Shown in pieces: positions 34,128 through 42,547 of a stretch of DNA of 64,000 nucleotides. How positions within the stretch are numbered: position 1 is the stretch's first letter; each line of letters starts with the position of its first letter. The position numbers were made by a program, and so were the translations under genes. The stretch is from contig NZ_WAJT01000004.1 of assembly GCF_009650605.1 (NCBI RefSeq), forward strand, positions 1-64,000, read 5' to 3'. The notes under the pieces are model-generated. The model saw only the letters and a program-made list of their open reading frames with translations. It ran no database searches and was not told the origin of the DNA. The DNA is from Labrenzia sp. CE80. Lineage in GTDB: Bacteria > Pseudomonadota > Alphaproteobacteria > Rhizobiales > Stappiaceae.

Positions 34128-35132
34128 TCAGAGACCTTGGGCGGCTTCAAGAACCTTACCGCCGAGCTCGCCAGCCTTCTCGCGATAGTTTTCGTAGACT
34201 GATTCGGAGACGGCCTTCCAGGCGGCGATTTCATCCGCAGTGGGCTGGTAGATCGTCATGCCGTTTTCCTTCGCCGCCTCATAGGCGCTGGCTTCGATCT
34301 GGGACATGTTGTCACGAACATCCGCCTCCGCCTTGAGAGCTGCTGCCTCGATCAACGCCTTGTGGTCGTCCGAAAGTCCGTTCCAGAAGTCGGTGTTTAC
34401 AACGACGATGAACTCGATGTCGGCATGATTGGTGACCGTGATTGTATCCATGACCTCCCAAAGCTTGCGCGATTTGACGCCGGATACACCTGTCATTCCG
34501 ATGTCCACCGTGCCACGCTGATAGGCTAGGTACTGTTCGGAGCCCGAAATCAGTGTCGGCGCACCACCGGAAGCGGTTACGAAGTCGCCAAGTGTTTTGC
34601 CGAATACGCGTGCCTTTTTGCCCTTCATGTCTTCTGGAGTTTTAACCGGCCCTCCGTTCGAAAGCATGATTGCTCCGCCGTAGGCTTGCCACCAGAGCAC
34701 AGTCGAACCTGTGTCCTTTATGGCTTCATCCAGTGGACCTCGGACCGGAGAACCTTTGGCAACCGCAGCCCGGACTTTTTCTTCCGTATCAAAGAGGAAG
34801 GGCTGGTAGAAAATGTCGACAGCGGGAATGTCGCCGACATAGCGCGTGAGCGATGCAACGCCCATCTCGATTGCGCCTGAACCGACAGCTGCGGGAACTT
34901 CCTTGTCTTTGTAAAGCTGAGCACTGTCATAAATCTCGACTTTGATTTCGCCGTTGGAAGTCGCTTCGACTTCTTCCTTGAACAAGCTGAGATTTTGGCC
35001 GAGATGGCTAGTGAGCGGCAGTTGTAGTGAGATGCGTAAGGTCGTGTCCTCCGCAAGAGCGGATGTGGACGCAATACCGGCCATCAGTCCAGCAGCAAGA
35101 GCTGCGCCTGAGGCCCAGTTAATTGAAATCAT
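34128..35132 (-). CDS. dctP: TRAP transporter substrate-binding protein (DctP)
   Basis: Periplasmic receptor of 334 residues. It has a signal peptide (cleavage probably after TSALA, about residue 27) and DctP-family features: YDSAQLYKDKEVPAAVGSG near residue 67, AYGGAIMLSN near 149, and the GKKARVFGKTLGDF segment carrying the usual ligand Arg. First gene of the operon with dctQ, dctM and the ICL/PEP-mutase-like enzyme. Substrate is probably a carboxylate; the identity is unknown. Confidence 0.95.
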   Translation of the reverse strand: MISINWASGAALAAGLMAGIASTSALAEDTTLRISLQLPLTSHLGQNLSLFKEEVEATSNGEIKVEIYDSAQLYKDKEVPAAVGSGAIEMGVASLTRYVGDIPAVDIFYQPFLFDTEEKVRAAVAKGSPVRGPLDEAIKDTGSTVLWWQAYGGAIMLSNGGPVKTPEDMKGKKARVFGKTLGDFVTASGGAPTLISGSEQYLAYQRGTVDIGMTGVSGVKSRKLWEVMDTITVTNHADIEFIVVVNTDFWNGLSDDHKALIEAAALKAEADVRDNMSQIEASAYEAAKENGMTIYQPTADEIAAWKAVSESVYENYREKAGELGGKVLEAAQGL

Positions 35133-35398
35133 GATTATTCCTCCAAGTTTTTATGGGTGCCAGATTGACCGATGGGGAGGAGGCGGTCAACACGTTCTAA
35201 AATTCACGGTTTTGGCCGCAGATGTTTGCCTTTTCGAAAATATTCCCTTGCGGTTGAAGGTGTTTTTCCGAATTTTGTGAGAGTGAACACGTTGATCGGC
35301 AGGCGATCTCCGTCATCCTCCGATGCTTAAAGGGCGCCTCCATCGAGATGATATCAGCGCCCGAAGCCACTCTAAGAATCATACGATTGGGAAAGCGA
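35133..35398. promoter_or_regulatory. Divergent promoter region, TRAP operon and hydroxyacid dehydrogenase
   Basis: Contains two copies of AACACGTT (35189-35196 and 35286-35293), each in an imperfect dyad such as TGAACACGTTGA. They are possible LacI-family half-site pairs for the regulator at 30148-31293. A TTTTCGAAAA palindrome also lies near 35232. Confidence 0.35.
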
Positions 35399-36361
35399 AT
35401 GCAGAGACCTGATATCCTTATGCCAGCCCCCTTGCGCGCAATCGTTCCTGAGGGGCTCGAGAAAATCTCGACGCTACACAAGACCTTTGAAGCTGTTGAT
35501 CCGGAGGCTGCCATCGACGCTGTCGCTGACAAGATCAGAGGTCTTGCAATCGGCGGCGTCAAGGTCGACGAGGCATTGCTCGACCGGTTCCCCAATCTGG
35601 AAATTATTTCGAATTTTGGCGTCGGCTACGACAGCATCGATGCAGCGTTGTGCGGGCAACGCGGCATCATGGTGACCAACACGCCTGACGTCCTGAGTGA
35701 TGAGGTTGCTGACACGGCCCTTGGTCTCATGCTCATGACAGTGCGTGAATTGTCAGCCGCTGAACGCTGGTTGCGCGCAGGTAATTGGCAGCCAGGAAAA
35801 AACTATCCACTTACAAAGGCGACCTTGCAGGGCCGAACGCTCGGAGTGCTAGGACTTGGGCGGATCGGAAAGGCGATTGCGACCAGAGCCGAGGCTTTCG
35901 GGATGACGGTTCACTATCATGGCCGGACCAAGCAGCAAGATGTCTCCTATCCCTACCATGCGACGCTCAAGGGACTTGCGGAGGCGTGTGATACCTTGAT
36001 GCTTGTTGCGCCTGGTGGTGCCTCAACGCGGCATATGGTCAATGCCGAAATCCTGGAGACACTCGGACCGGACGGGATCCTAATCAATGTCGGTCGCGGG
36101 ACCGTAGTCGATGAAGCCGCTCTTATTGAGGCGCTGCGTTCGGGAACGATCCTCTCGGCTGGTCTCGATGTTTTCGAGGATGAACCAAGCGTGCCCCAGG
36201 CATTGATCGAAATGGAGAATGCTGTCCTGTTGCCGCATGTGGCATCGGCCTCTGTGCATACGCGCGACGCCATGGGCCAACTGGTTGTCGACAACATAAG
36301 CAGCTGGTTCAGCGCCCGCAAAGTCCTCACGCCGGTCGCGGAAACGCCTCAGAGCTCTTGA
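35399..36361 (+). CDS. 2-hydroxyacid dehydrogenase
   Basis: NAD(P)-dependent D-2-hydroxyacid dehydrogenase of 320 residues, similar in type to glyoxylate/hydroxypyruvate reductases. The cofactor motif GLGRIGKAIATRA lies around residues 146-158, followed by HYHGRTKQ. The catalytic Arg is in INVGRGTVVDE (about 225-235), Glu in DEPSVP (about 260), and His in LLPHVASAS (about 279-287). The ATG at 35399 gives the usual N-terminus; the frame is open to 35348. It is divergent from the TRAP operon and probably interconverts a 2-oxo and 2-hydroxy acid of the same pathway. Confidence 0.9.
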   Translation: MQRPDILMPAPLRAIVPEGLEKISTLHKTFEAVDPEAAIDAVADKIRGLAIGGVKVDEALLDRFPNLEIISNFGVGYDSIDAALCGQRGIMVTNTPDVLSDEVADTALGLMLMTVRELSAAERWLRAGNWQPGKNYPLTKATLQGRTLGVLGLGRIGKAIATRAEAFGMTVHYHGRTKQQDVSYPYHATLKGLAEACDTLMLVAPGGASTRHMVNAEILETLGPDGILINVGRGTVVDEAALIEALRSGTILSAGLDVFEDEPSVPQALIEMENAVLLPHVASASVHTRDAMGQLVVDNISSWFSARKVLTPVAETPQSS

Positions 36362-36540
36362 TTTGTAAGGGAGCGTCTTTGACGAGAGGCCGGCCAGTTG
36401 GCCAGCTTTTCATCTTGGTGCTGGTTGATTCGGATTTACGTTGGCAGCGCCATTCAATGCTAGCCTGATGGAAAGTTCAGGGAGCCAAAACGAAGAGTGG
36501 TACTGGCAAGGCAATCGGAAGTGCTTCTGCGCTGCAAATT

Positions 36541-37722
36541 TCAGGCTTTGCTGTTCTGGGCCAGAAACTCTTCCATACGCTTTAGGGCACGCTGAATGTT
36601 TTCGGTCGAATTCGCATAGCTGAGACGGATATAACCTTCGCCTAGAATTCCGAAGTCCGGACCGCCGATGACGGCGACGCCTGCGTCTTCGAGTAGGGCA
36701 GATGCGAGCTTCTTGGCTTTCCAGCCCGTCGCCTTGATGTTCGGGAAGGCATAGAACGCGCCGAGAGGCGTGCGGCAGCTGATGTTTGGTAGCGCATTTA
36801 GTCCATCAACAACGACTTTTCTGCGCTTGTCGAATTCGGCGACCATGGACTGGGCCTCATCCTGTGGTCCGGTCAAGGCTGCCAGGCCGGCGAATTGCGC
36901 AGGTGCATTGACACAGGACCAAGCGTTGACCGCGAGCTTGCGCGCCTTGTCGATGAGCTGGTCCGGCCAAAGTGAATAGCCCATCCGCCAACCTGTCATG
37001 GCGTATGTCTTTGACCAGCCATCCAGGAGGATCAGGCGGTCCCGAATCTCTTCGAAACCAAGCAGAGATACGTGCTCCATGCCGTCATACGTCATCTGGG
37101 CGTAGATTTCGTCAGACATGATGGCGAGATCGGGAAACGCTTCCAGTCCCTTGACCAGCTTTTCGATCTCGGAGCGTGGTGTCACGCCGCCGGTCGGGTT
37201 TGCGGGCGAATTCAGGATCAGAAGCCGCGTCTTGTCGGTGAGAAGTGACAGGGTCTCCTCCGCCGAAAACGCAAAGTCGTTTTCTTCGCGGATAGGTACA
37301 GGAATCGGCGTTGCACCCGCGAACTCGATCATGGAGCGATAGATGGGGAAGCCGGGATCAGGATAGAGGATCTCTGCGCCAGGCTCGCCGAACATCAGGA
37401 TCGCCATGAACATTGTGACCTTGCCGCCCGGCACGATCACGATGTTGTCCGGATTGGTGTCCACGCCGATGCGCTTGTGCAGATCCGCCGAAACCGCCTC
37501 GCGCAAAGGCAGTACGCCTGTGGCAGGCGTGTAGCCATGGTGTCCGTCGCGCAGCGCCTTGACGGCGGCCTCGACGATGTGTCCTGGGGTCTGAAAGTCC
37601 GGCTGGCCGATGCCGAGATTTATAATGTCCCGGCCTTCAGAGGCGAGTTGCGTGGCGCGGGCCAATACGGCAAAGGCGTTTTCTTCACCGATACGGTCAA
37701 ATCCGGCAATCGTCTTGAGCAT
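36541..37722 (-). CDS. Pyridoxal-phosphate aminotransferase, class I/II
   Basis: A 393-residue fold-type I aminotransferase related to aspartate/aromatic aminotransferases. PLP-site residues are visible: NSPANPTGGVTP (about residues 171-182), DEIYAQMTYDG (about 201-211) and the Schiff-base Lys in LDGWSKTYAMTGWRMGY (about 236-252). The ligand Arg near the C-terminus is in EGYIRLSYANS. It probably transfers amino groups between an amino acid and 2-oxoglutarate; specificity is unknown. It stands alone on the minus strand, 179 bp from the convergent hydroxyacid dehydrogenase. Confidence 0.93.
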   Translation of the reverse strand: MLKTIAGFDRIGEENAFAVLARATQLASEGRDIINLGIGQPDFQTPGHIVEAAVKALRDGHHGYTPATGVLPLREAVSADLHKRIGVDTNPDNIVIVPGGKVTMFMAILMFGEPGAEILYPDPGFPIYRSMIEFAGATPIPVPIREENDFAFSAEETLSLLTDKTRLLILNSPANPTGGVTPRSEIEKLVKGLEAFPDLAIMSDEIYAQMTYDGMEHVSLLGFEEIRDRLILLDGWSKTYAMTGWRMGYSLWPDQLIDKARKLAVNAWSCVNAPAQFAGLAALTGPQDEAQSMVAEFDKRRKVVVDGLNALPNISCRTPLGAFYAFPNIKATGWKAKKLASALLEDAGVAVIGGPDFGILGEGYIRLSYANSTENIQRALKRMEEFLAQNSKA

Positions 37723-37845
37723 GGTTCCACCCGAATGATCTTGTCGCTTGTTCGATTGCTCACAGCTTTAGCCGAATTATCTGCCGAGTGAAAAGTGCTG
37801 GAGGCCTAAACTGTTTTTCCAAAGACCCACCCCAGACTTCGGCTC

Positions 37846-38583
37846 TTAGAGCGTTGCGACGTAAACCGTGTTGGATTCCTTGACGTTGTTCAATGGGCTG
37901 TCGAATGACACAACATGGCTTTCGATGTGTGCGAAAACACTCTTGAGAGCTGCCTCGAAGGCAGGATCTGGAGCATCGTTCGACCAGAGGGCAAAGACCC
38001 CATTGGGCTCAAGATGTGCCGCTAGCTTCCCAAGTCCCTCAGGCTGATAGAAATCGAGATTCTTTGGGTCCAGAACGTTGGTTGGGGAATGATCAATGTC
38101 TAGGAGGATGGCATCAAATTTCTTGCCTGGCTCTTTGTTGTCGAACCCTTTCGATGATGCGGAAAGATCAAAGAAGTCACCTTCAACAAAGTCGCAGCGG
38201 CCATCAGCGGCGAGGTGTTCTCCCAGCGGCAGCAGGCCCTCCTTGTGCCAGTCGATGACCGGTCCGAGCGCATCAACAACGGTTAGCGAGGCGACGCGTG
38301 GATCATCCAGCGCCGTCTTTGCCGTATATCCGAGACCCAATCCGCCAACGGCGACCTTGAGGTTTTCGCCTTTTGCCGCGGCGAGGCCCATTCGGGAAAG
38401 TTCTTCTTCGGCGACGGTAAAACGGCTCGACATCAAATAGGCATCCCCGAGGATGATTTCGTAGATGTCTTCGCCAGATGAGAGGTCGCGCCGGCGACGC
38501 AGGCTAAGGGCGCCAATTGGAGTCGGACGGTAGTCCAATTCTTCGAACATAGCGCTCAAGGGATGACTTTCCTGTATGCGCAA
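37846..38583 (-). CDS. Spermidine synthase-like methyltransferase-fold protein
   Basis: A 245-residue Rossmann-like protein of the spermidine/spermine synthase group. The glycine-rich motif VGGLGLGYTAKTAL (about residues 79-92) and the acidic VVDALGP that follows resemble the nucleotide/aminopropyl-donor site. DAILLDIDHSPTN (about 157-169) corresponds to the catalytic Asp region. Many members of this group outside polyamine operons are uncharacterised, so the reaction is unknown. No polyamine-pathway neighbours are present. Confidence 0.8.
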   Translation of the reverse strand: MRIQESHPLSAMFEELDYRPTPIGALSLRRRRDLSSGEDIYEIILGDAYLMSSRFTVAEEELSRMGLAAAKGENLKVAVGGLGLGYTAKTALDDPRVASLTVVDALGPVIDWHKEGLLPLGEHLAADGRCDFVEGDFFDLSASSKGFDNKEPGKKFDAILLDIDHSPTNVLDPKNLDFYQPEGLGKLAAHLEPNGVFALWSNDAPDPAFEAALKSVFAHIESHVVSFDSPLNNVKESNTVYVATL

Positions 38584-38698
38584 ATTGCGCGAAGTGTTTG
38601 ATCCAGCATAACGGAAGGGGGCTGGGGCGCCAGAAAAACCCTTGGTCCCCCTGCTACCATCATCAGAAATTATTCACTTCTACGACGCAAGGCTCGTT

Positions 38699-38716
38699 GA
38701 CCTGAGGCCTCAGGTC
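38699..38716. promoter_or_regulatory. Perfect 18-bp palindrome upstream of the desaturase
   Basis: GACCTGAGGCCTCAGGTC is a perfect palindrome 70 bp before the desaturase start. Its size and position fit an operator for a dimeric regulator of TetR or GntR type; the regulator is not in the window as far as I can tell. Confidence 0.55.
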
Positions 38717-38785
38717 TGGCACCACCTTCGCCAAGGGGAAAAATCCCGAACAACAAGAAAACAACAATAACTGTCGGGACACCCA

Positions 38786-39787
38786 TTGCTACAAGATCAG
38801 ATCCAAGAGCTTGCGGCGCATTGCGCACGCTACCGCACTCCGAATGCCTGGCGCGCGGCTGGTCAGATTTTGACCACTGTGTTTCCGTTTCTCGCGCTTT
38901 TCGCCGGCATGTATGTCAGCCTTGATTACAGCTATTGGATTACGCTGCTTCTTGCGGTTCCTACTGCTGGGCTTTTGATCCGATTTTTTATCATTCAGCA
39001 TGATTGCGGACATGGATCCTTCTTTGCGTCCAAGACCGCCAATGACATCACGGGCCGCATTGTCAGCGTTCTGACGTTGACACCCTATGCCTACTGGCGC
39101 CGGGCGCACGCGCTGCATCATGCGTGTTCAGCCAATCTTGACCGCAGGGGCATTGGAGATATCAGCACCCTGACGGTTGATGAATACCAGGCGTTGCCGC
39201 TGCTCAAGCGGATCGGCTACCGTATCTATCGCAACCCCTTCTTCCTGACACTGGTCGGGGGCGTATTGCACTTCCTCGTTATTCAGCGGCTGCCGTTTTC
39301 CGTGCAGCGCCCATCGTGGCAGATGACCAGCAGCGTTCTTGCTCTCAATCTCGCGATTCTGATCGTTTATGGAACATTGATCTATGCGCTGGGTTGGGCG
39401 GATTTTCTGATGCTGTTTGCACCGATCGTTTTCGTGTCGTCGGCGGCCGGTGTCTGGCTTTTCTTTATCCAGCATCAGTTCGAAGAGACGCATTGGTCAA
39501 AGGACGACGAGTGGGACCGCAAGACGGCAGCAATCCTTGGCTCTTCCTATTATGATCTTCCGCGCGTGCTCGATTGGTTTACGGGCAATATCGGGTTGCA
39601 TCACATTCACCACCTGTGCAGTCAGATACCGAATTACCGGCTCCAGGAATGTATGGCCGCGAAACCAGAGCTTGCGAACATCAATCGCCTGACTGTCTTG
39701 GAAAGCCTGAAATGCGCTAACCTTGCGCTTTGGGACGAGAAGTCGAAGCGGCTGGTTTCCTTTTCTGGGGCCTTTGCCGCGGCGTGA
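38786..39787 (+). CDS. Membrane fatty acid desaturase
   Basis: A 333-residue integral-membrane di-iron enzyme that introduces a double bond into acyl chains. All three histidine boxes are present: HDCGHGS (about residues 75-81), HALHHA (about 111-116) and HHIHHL (about 273-278), which bind the two irons. Membrane helices flank them, at roughly residues 28-68, 155-175, 187-210 and 213-230. The start is TTG; no better start was seen nearby. Regiospecificity is unknown. A perfect 18-bp palindrome in the leader suggests specific transcriptional control. Confidence 0.9.
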   Translation: MLQDQIQELAAHCARYRTPNAWRAAGQILTTVFPFLALFAGMYVSLDYSYWITLLLAVPTAGLLIRFFIIQHDCGHGSFFASKTANDITGRIVSVLTLTPYAYWRRAHALHHACSANLDRRGIGDISTLTVDEYQALPLLKRIGYRIYRNPFFLTLVGGVLHFLVIQRLPFSVQRPSWQMTSSVLALNLAILIVYGTLIYALGWADFLMLFAPIVFVSSAAGVWLFFIQHQFEETHWSKDDEWDRKTAAILGSSYYDLPRVLDWFTGNIGLHHIHHLCSQIPNYRLQECMAAKPELANINRLTVLESLKCANLALWDEKSKRLVSFSGAFAAA

Positions 39788-39936
39788 GCTTTTCAGTGAC
39801 GGGCGTGCCTACAGTTTGCCGCTTGAATTATAGGCTGCAGCACCCTCCCACTCATGGCAAAAGATGCCTATATTCACCGAGACTCGTCGCCGGGTGCCTG
39901 CTCGGCCATATTTGCTTTATCCGCTAGGAAGTTCCC

Positions 39937-41010
39937 ATGCCTGCGCCTCAAGACACTACCGATCAACAAATTCCTGTCACCGTGCTGACGGGTTATCTTG
40001 GTTCCGGCAAGACGACGCTCTTGAACCGGATCCTGACTGAAAGCCACGGTCAAAAGTATGCCGTTATCGTCAATGAATTCGGCGAGATCGGCATCGACAA
40101 TGATCTGCTCGTCGAATCCGACGAAGAAATCTTCGAGATGAACAATGGCTGCATCTGTTGCACCGTTCGTGGCGATCTGATCCGCACAGTTCAGAATCTG
40201 ATGAAGCGCAAAGGCGCCTTCGACGCCATCATCGTCGAGACAACCGGTGTGGCCGATCCGGCTCCCGTCGCGCAAACCTTCTTTATGGATGACGACGTGC
40301 GTGCGGCCTCGAAGCTGGATGCGGTGATCGCTGTCGTGGATGTTCGCCATGTGCTGCAGCGCCTGAAGGACACCGAGGAAGCTCAAGACCAGATTGCCTT
40401 TGCCGATGTAGTTCTGCTCAACAAGACTGATCTCGTGACAAAAGACGAGCTTGCCGCTGTGGAAGCTCGTATCCGTTCGATCAATCCCTACGCTGTTTGT
40501 CATCACACGGAACGTTGTGCCATCGATCTGAAGGCGGTTCTGGATCGTGGTGCATTCGACCTGGATCGCATTCTCACGCTTGATCCTCATTTTCTTGAGG
40601 ATCACGTTCATGGCCACCACCATGATCACGGGCATGACCACGACCATGTTTGCGGCTCAGATTGCGATCATGAAGATCACGACCACCATCATCATCACGA
40701 TGACGACAGTCCCCATTCGGTCAAAAGCATTTCATTGAAGGCAGGTGACCTTGATCCGGAATTGTTCTTCCCCTGGATTAACCAGGTTACACAGGTCCAG
40801 GGGGCGAATATTTTGCGCCTCAAGGGCATTATGGCGCTTAAGGGTGACCCGCAGCGCTACGTAATCCAGGGGGTGCACATGATCGTCGAAGGCGATCATC
40901 AGCGTGATTGGAAATCTGATGAGCCGCGTGAAAGCCGGCTTGTCTTCATCGGGCGCGATCTCGACTGGGACTTGCTCAAGCAGAGCTTTGAAGCCTGCGT
41001 CGCGCAATAG
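39937..41010 (+). CDS. CobW/ZNG1-type GTP-binding metal protein
   Basis: A 357-residue G3E-family P-loop GTPase (COG0523). The P-loop is GYLGSGKT (residues 19-26), the metal motif is CICC (72-75), the Walker B/switch is ETTGVADP, and the base-recognition motif is NKTD. Between about residues 223 and 263 lies a His/Asp-rich metal-binding tract (HGHHHDHGHDHDH and beyond, with two Cys). The C-terminal CobW_C domain follows. These proteins insert or traffic Zn or other metals using GTP. A good ribosome-binding site (AGGAAG) precedes the ATG. A WD40 gene starts 9 nt after its stop, and DUF2937 follows. Confidence 0.93.
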   Translation: MPAPQDTTDQQIPVTVLTGYLGSGKTTLLNRILTESHGQKYAVIVNEFGEIGIDNDLLVESDEEIFEMNNGCICCTVRGDLIRTVQNLMKRKGAFDAIIVETTGVADPAPVAQTFFMDDDVRAASKLDAVIAVVDVRHVLQRLKDTEEAQDQIAFADVVLLNKTDLVTKDELAAVEARIRSINPYAVCHHTERCAIDLKAVLDRGAFDLDRILTLDPHFLEDHVHGHHHDHGHDHDHVCGSDCDHEDHDHHHHHDDDSPHSVKSISLKAGDLDPELFFPWINQVTQVQGANILRLKGIMALKGDPQRYVIQGVHMIVEGDHQRDWKSDEPRESRLVFIGRDLDWDLLKQSFEACVAQ

Positions 41011-41019
41011 GGGAATAGC

Positions 41020-41994
41020 GTGCCGACACTTGCTCCTGTTGATGTGGACGGCTTTGTCGTTCGCGCCGGCTTTTTGAAAGAGGTGCCGTTTTTTGCGCTT
41101 GGGGATGGGTCTGTATGTTTCGCCGAAGGCGGTGAACGGCAGGTTCGACCCCATAAAAACGGGCTTCTTGCGGCAGAGAAGATGCTGGACGAAACAGCTC
41201 TCGTAACGTCTGGCGATGACGGTTTGATCCAGAAGATTGGCCTTGATGGAACCGTCACGACTCTGGCAGAGCGACCGCGAAAGTGGATAGACCTTGTAGC
41301 ATGCGGCCCGAACGGAGCCGTCGCTTTTGCGTCGGGACGGACTGCCTGGGTGCGTTTGGATGACGGCAAGGAAAATGAGTTCGCCCATGAACGCGCCGTC
41401 GGAGGTCTGGCCTTTGCGCCCAAAGGCCTAAAATTGGCGGTGGCCCGGTATGATGGTGCGACGATCTGGTGGGCCAACGCAACCGGAACGCCGCAGGAGC
41501 TTTCCTGGAAAGGCGCTCACCTTGGGATCAGTTTCTCGCCTGACGGCAAGTATCTTGTCACGGCGATGCAGGAAAACGCGCTCCATGGTTGGCGTCTGAG
41601 TGACAGTCAGGACATGCGAATGACGGGTTATCCGGCCAAGGTGAAGTCCTGGAGCTGGTCGCAAAAAGGACGCTACCTTGCGACTTCGGGTGCCAATGCA
41701 GCCATCTGCTGGCCTTTCTTTGGGAAGACAGGGCCAATGGGGCAGAATCCGCTGCAACTTGGTACACGAGGCGATAATCTTGTTTCTGCCGTCGCCTGTC
41801 ACCCGAAAGAAGACGTTGTGGCGGTCGGTTACCTGGATGGCATGATCATGATGTGTCGGTTTGAAGATAATGCAGAAGTGCTCCTGCGTCGGCCTGGAAA
41901 AGCGCCGGTGTCTTCCATGAGCTGGGACGCTGCAGGCGATCGACTCGTTTTTGGTTCTGAAGATGGCGAAGCCGGGATCATTTCTCTTCGGTAG
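41020..41994 (+). CDS. WD40-repeat protein
   Basis: A 324-residue protein built of degenerate WD40 beta-propeller blades; the clearest are ISFSPDGKYLVTAMQENALHGW (about residues 170-191), WSWSQKGRYLATSGANAAICW and ACHPKEDVVAVGYLDGMIMM. No signal peptide, so it should be cytoplasmic. It starts 9 nt after the CobW-type GTPase and is probably co-translated. A scaffold or client-binding role in metal delivery is plausible but inferred. The start is GTG. Confidence 0.85.
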   Translation: MPTLAPVDVDGFVVRAGFLKEVPFFALGDGSVCFAEGGERQVRPHKNGLLAAEKMLDETALVTSGDDGLIQKIGLDGTVTTLAERPRKWIDLVACGPNGAVAFASGRTAWVRLDDGKENEFAHERAVGGLAFAPKGLKLAVARYDGATIWWANATGTPQELSWKGAHLGISFSPDGKYLVTAMQENALHGWRLSDSQDMRMTGYPAKVKSWSWSQKGRYLATSGANAAICWPFFGKTGPMGQNPLQLGTRGDNLVSAVACHPKEDVVAVGYLDGMIMMCRFEDNAEVLLRRPGKAPVSSMSWDAAGDRLVFGSEDGEAGIISLR

Positions 41995-42020
41995 GTTTCG
42001 CGAACTGGAGGGCGGCCGCT

Positions 42021-42518
42021 ATGACGAGGATGCTCATGTTGATCGTTGCGGTCCTATGCGGAACAGCCACCTCGCAATTGCCTGAGTTCGCGCAACAATA
42101 TCGGCAGCGCATTGGTGGCGCGATTGATGCGTTGCAAGAAGTTATTGCAGATTTCGAGGCCGATGCAAGCCAGTTCGGGTTGACTGTCGACGAAGCGATT
42201 GTGCGCCTGAAATCAGGCGCGGATGACTTTGCACGCGAGCGCGGCGAAACCATGGAACAGACGCGAGTCAGGCTTTCAAAGCTTATCGATCAACGGGATG
42301 CCTTGGCCGCTAGCGGGCCATTTGCGAGGCTGGCTGTGGTCTTGGAATCAATGGATCCGAAGCTGGCGCAATCGACGGCAGAAGACTATGAGCCTGCCTT
42401 GCCGGTCACCATGGAAGGAGCTGTGAGCGCCGGCCTTGGTGGTGTGGCAGGTCTGCTTGGCGTCCGTTTCCTGGTTTCCCTTGTGAACGTTGGCCGGCGG
42501 CGTCGCCGCGTTCATTAG
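42021..42518 (+). CDS. DUF2937 family protein
   Basis: A 165-residue protein of the DUF2937 family: an N-terminal hydrophobic signal or anchor (about residues 1-18), a helical middle segment (LPEFAQQYRQRIGGAIDALQEV and the following coiled-coil-prone region), and a second hydrophobic segment near the C-terminus (about 137-158) ending in a basic RRRRR-like tail. This topology suggests an inner-membrane protein with a periplasmic helical domain. Function unknown. It lies 26 bp after the WD40 gene. Confidence 0.8.
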   Translation: MTRMLMLIVAVLCGTATSQLPEFAQQYRQRIGGAIDALQEVIADFEADASQFGLTVDEAIVRLKSGADDFARERGETMEQTRVRLSKLIDQRDALAASGPFARLAVVLESMDPKLAQSTAEDYEPALPVTMEGAVSAGLGGVAGLLGVRFLVSLVNVGRRRRRVH

Positions 42519-42547
42519 TACTCAAATTATCGCACAAGGATTTCGTC

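Noticed and set aside
36386..36410. Terminator after the hydroxyacid dehydrogenase (GGCCAGTTGGCC then TTTT)
   Set aside because: The stem is only 5 bp with a 2-nt loop, too tight to be convincing.
40600..40720. Tandem repeat in DNA rich in CAC/GAC
   Set aside because: It is the codon pattern of the His/Asp-rich metal tract of the CobW-type protein, not an independent repeat.
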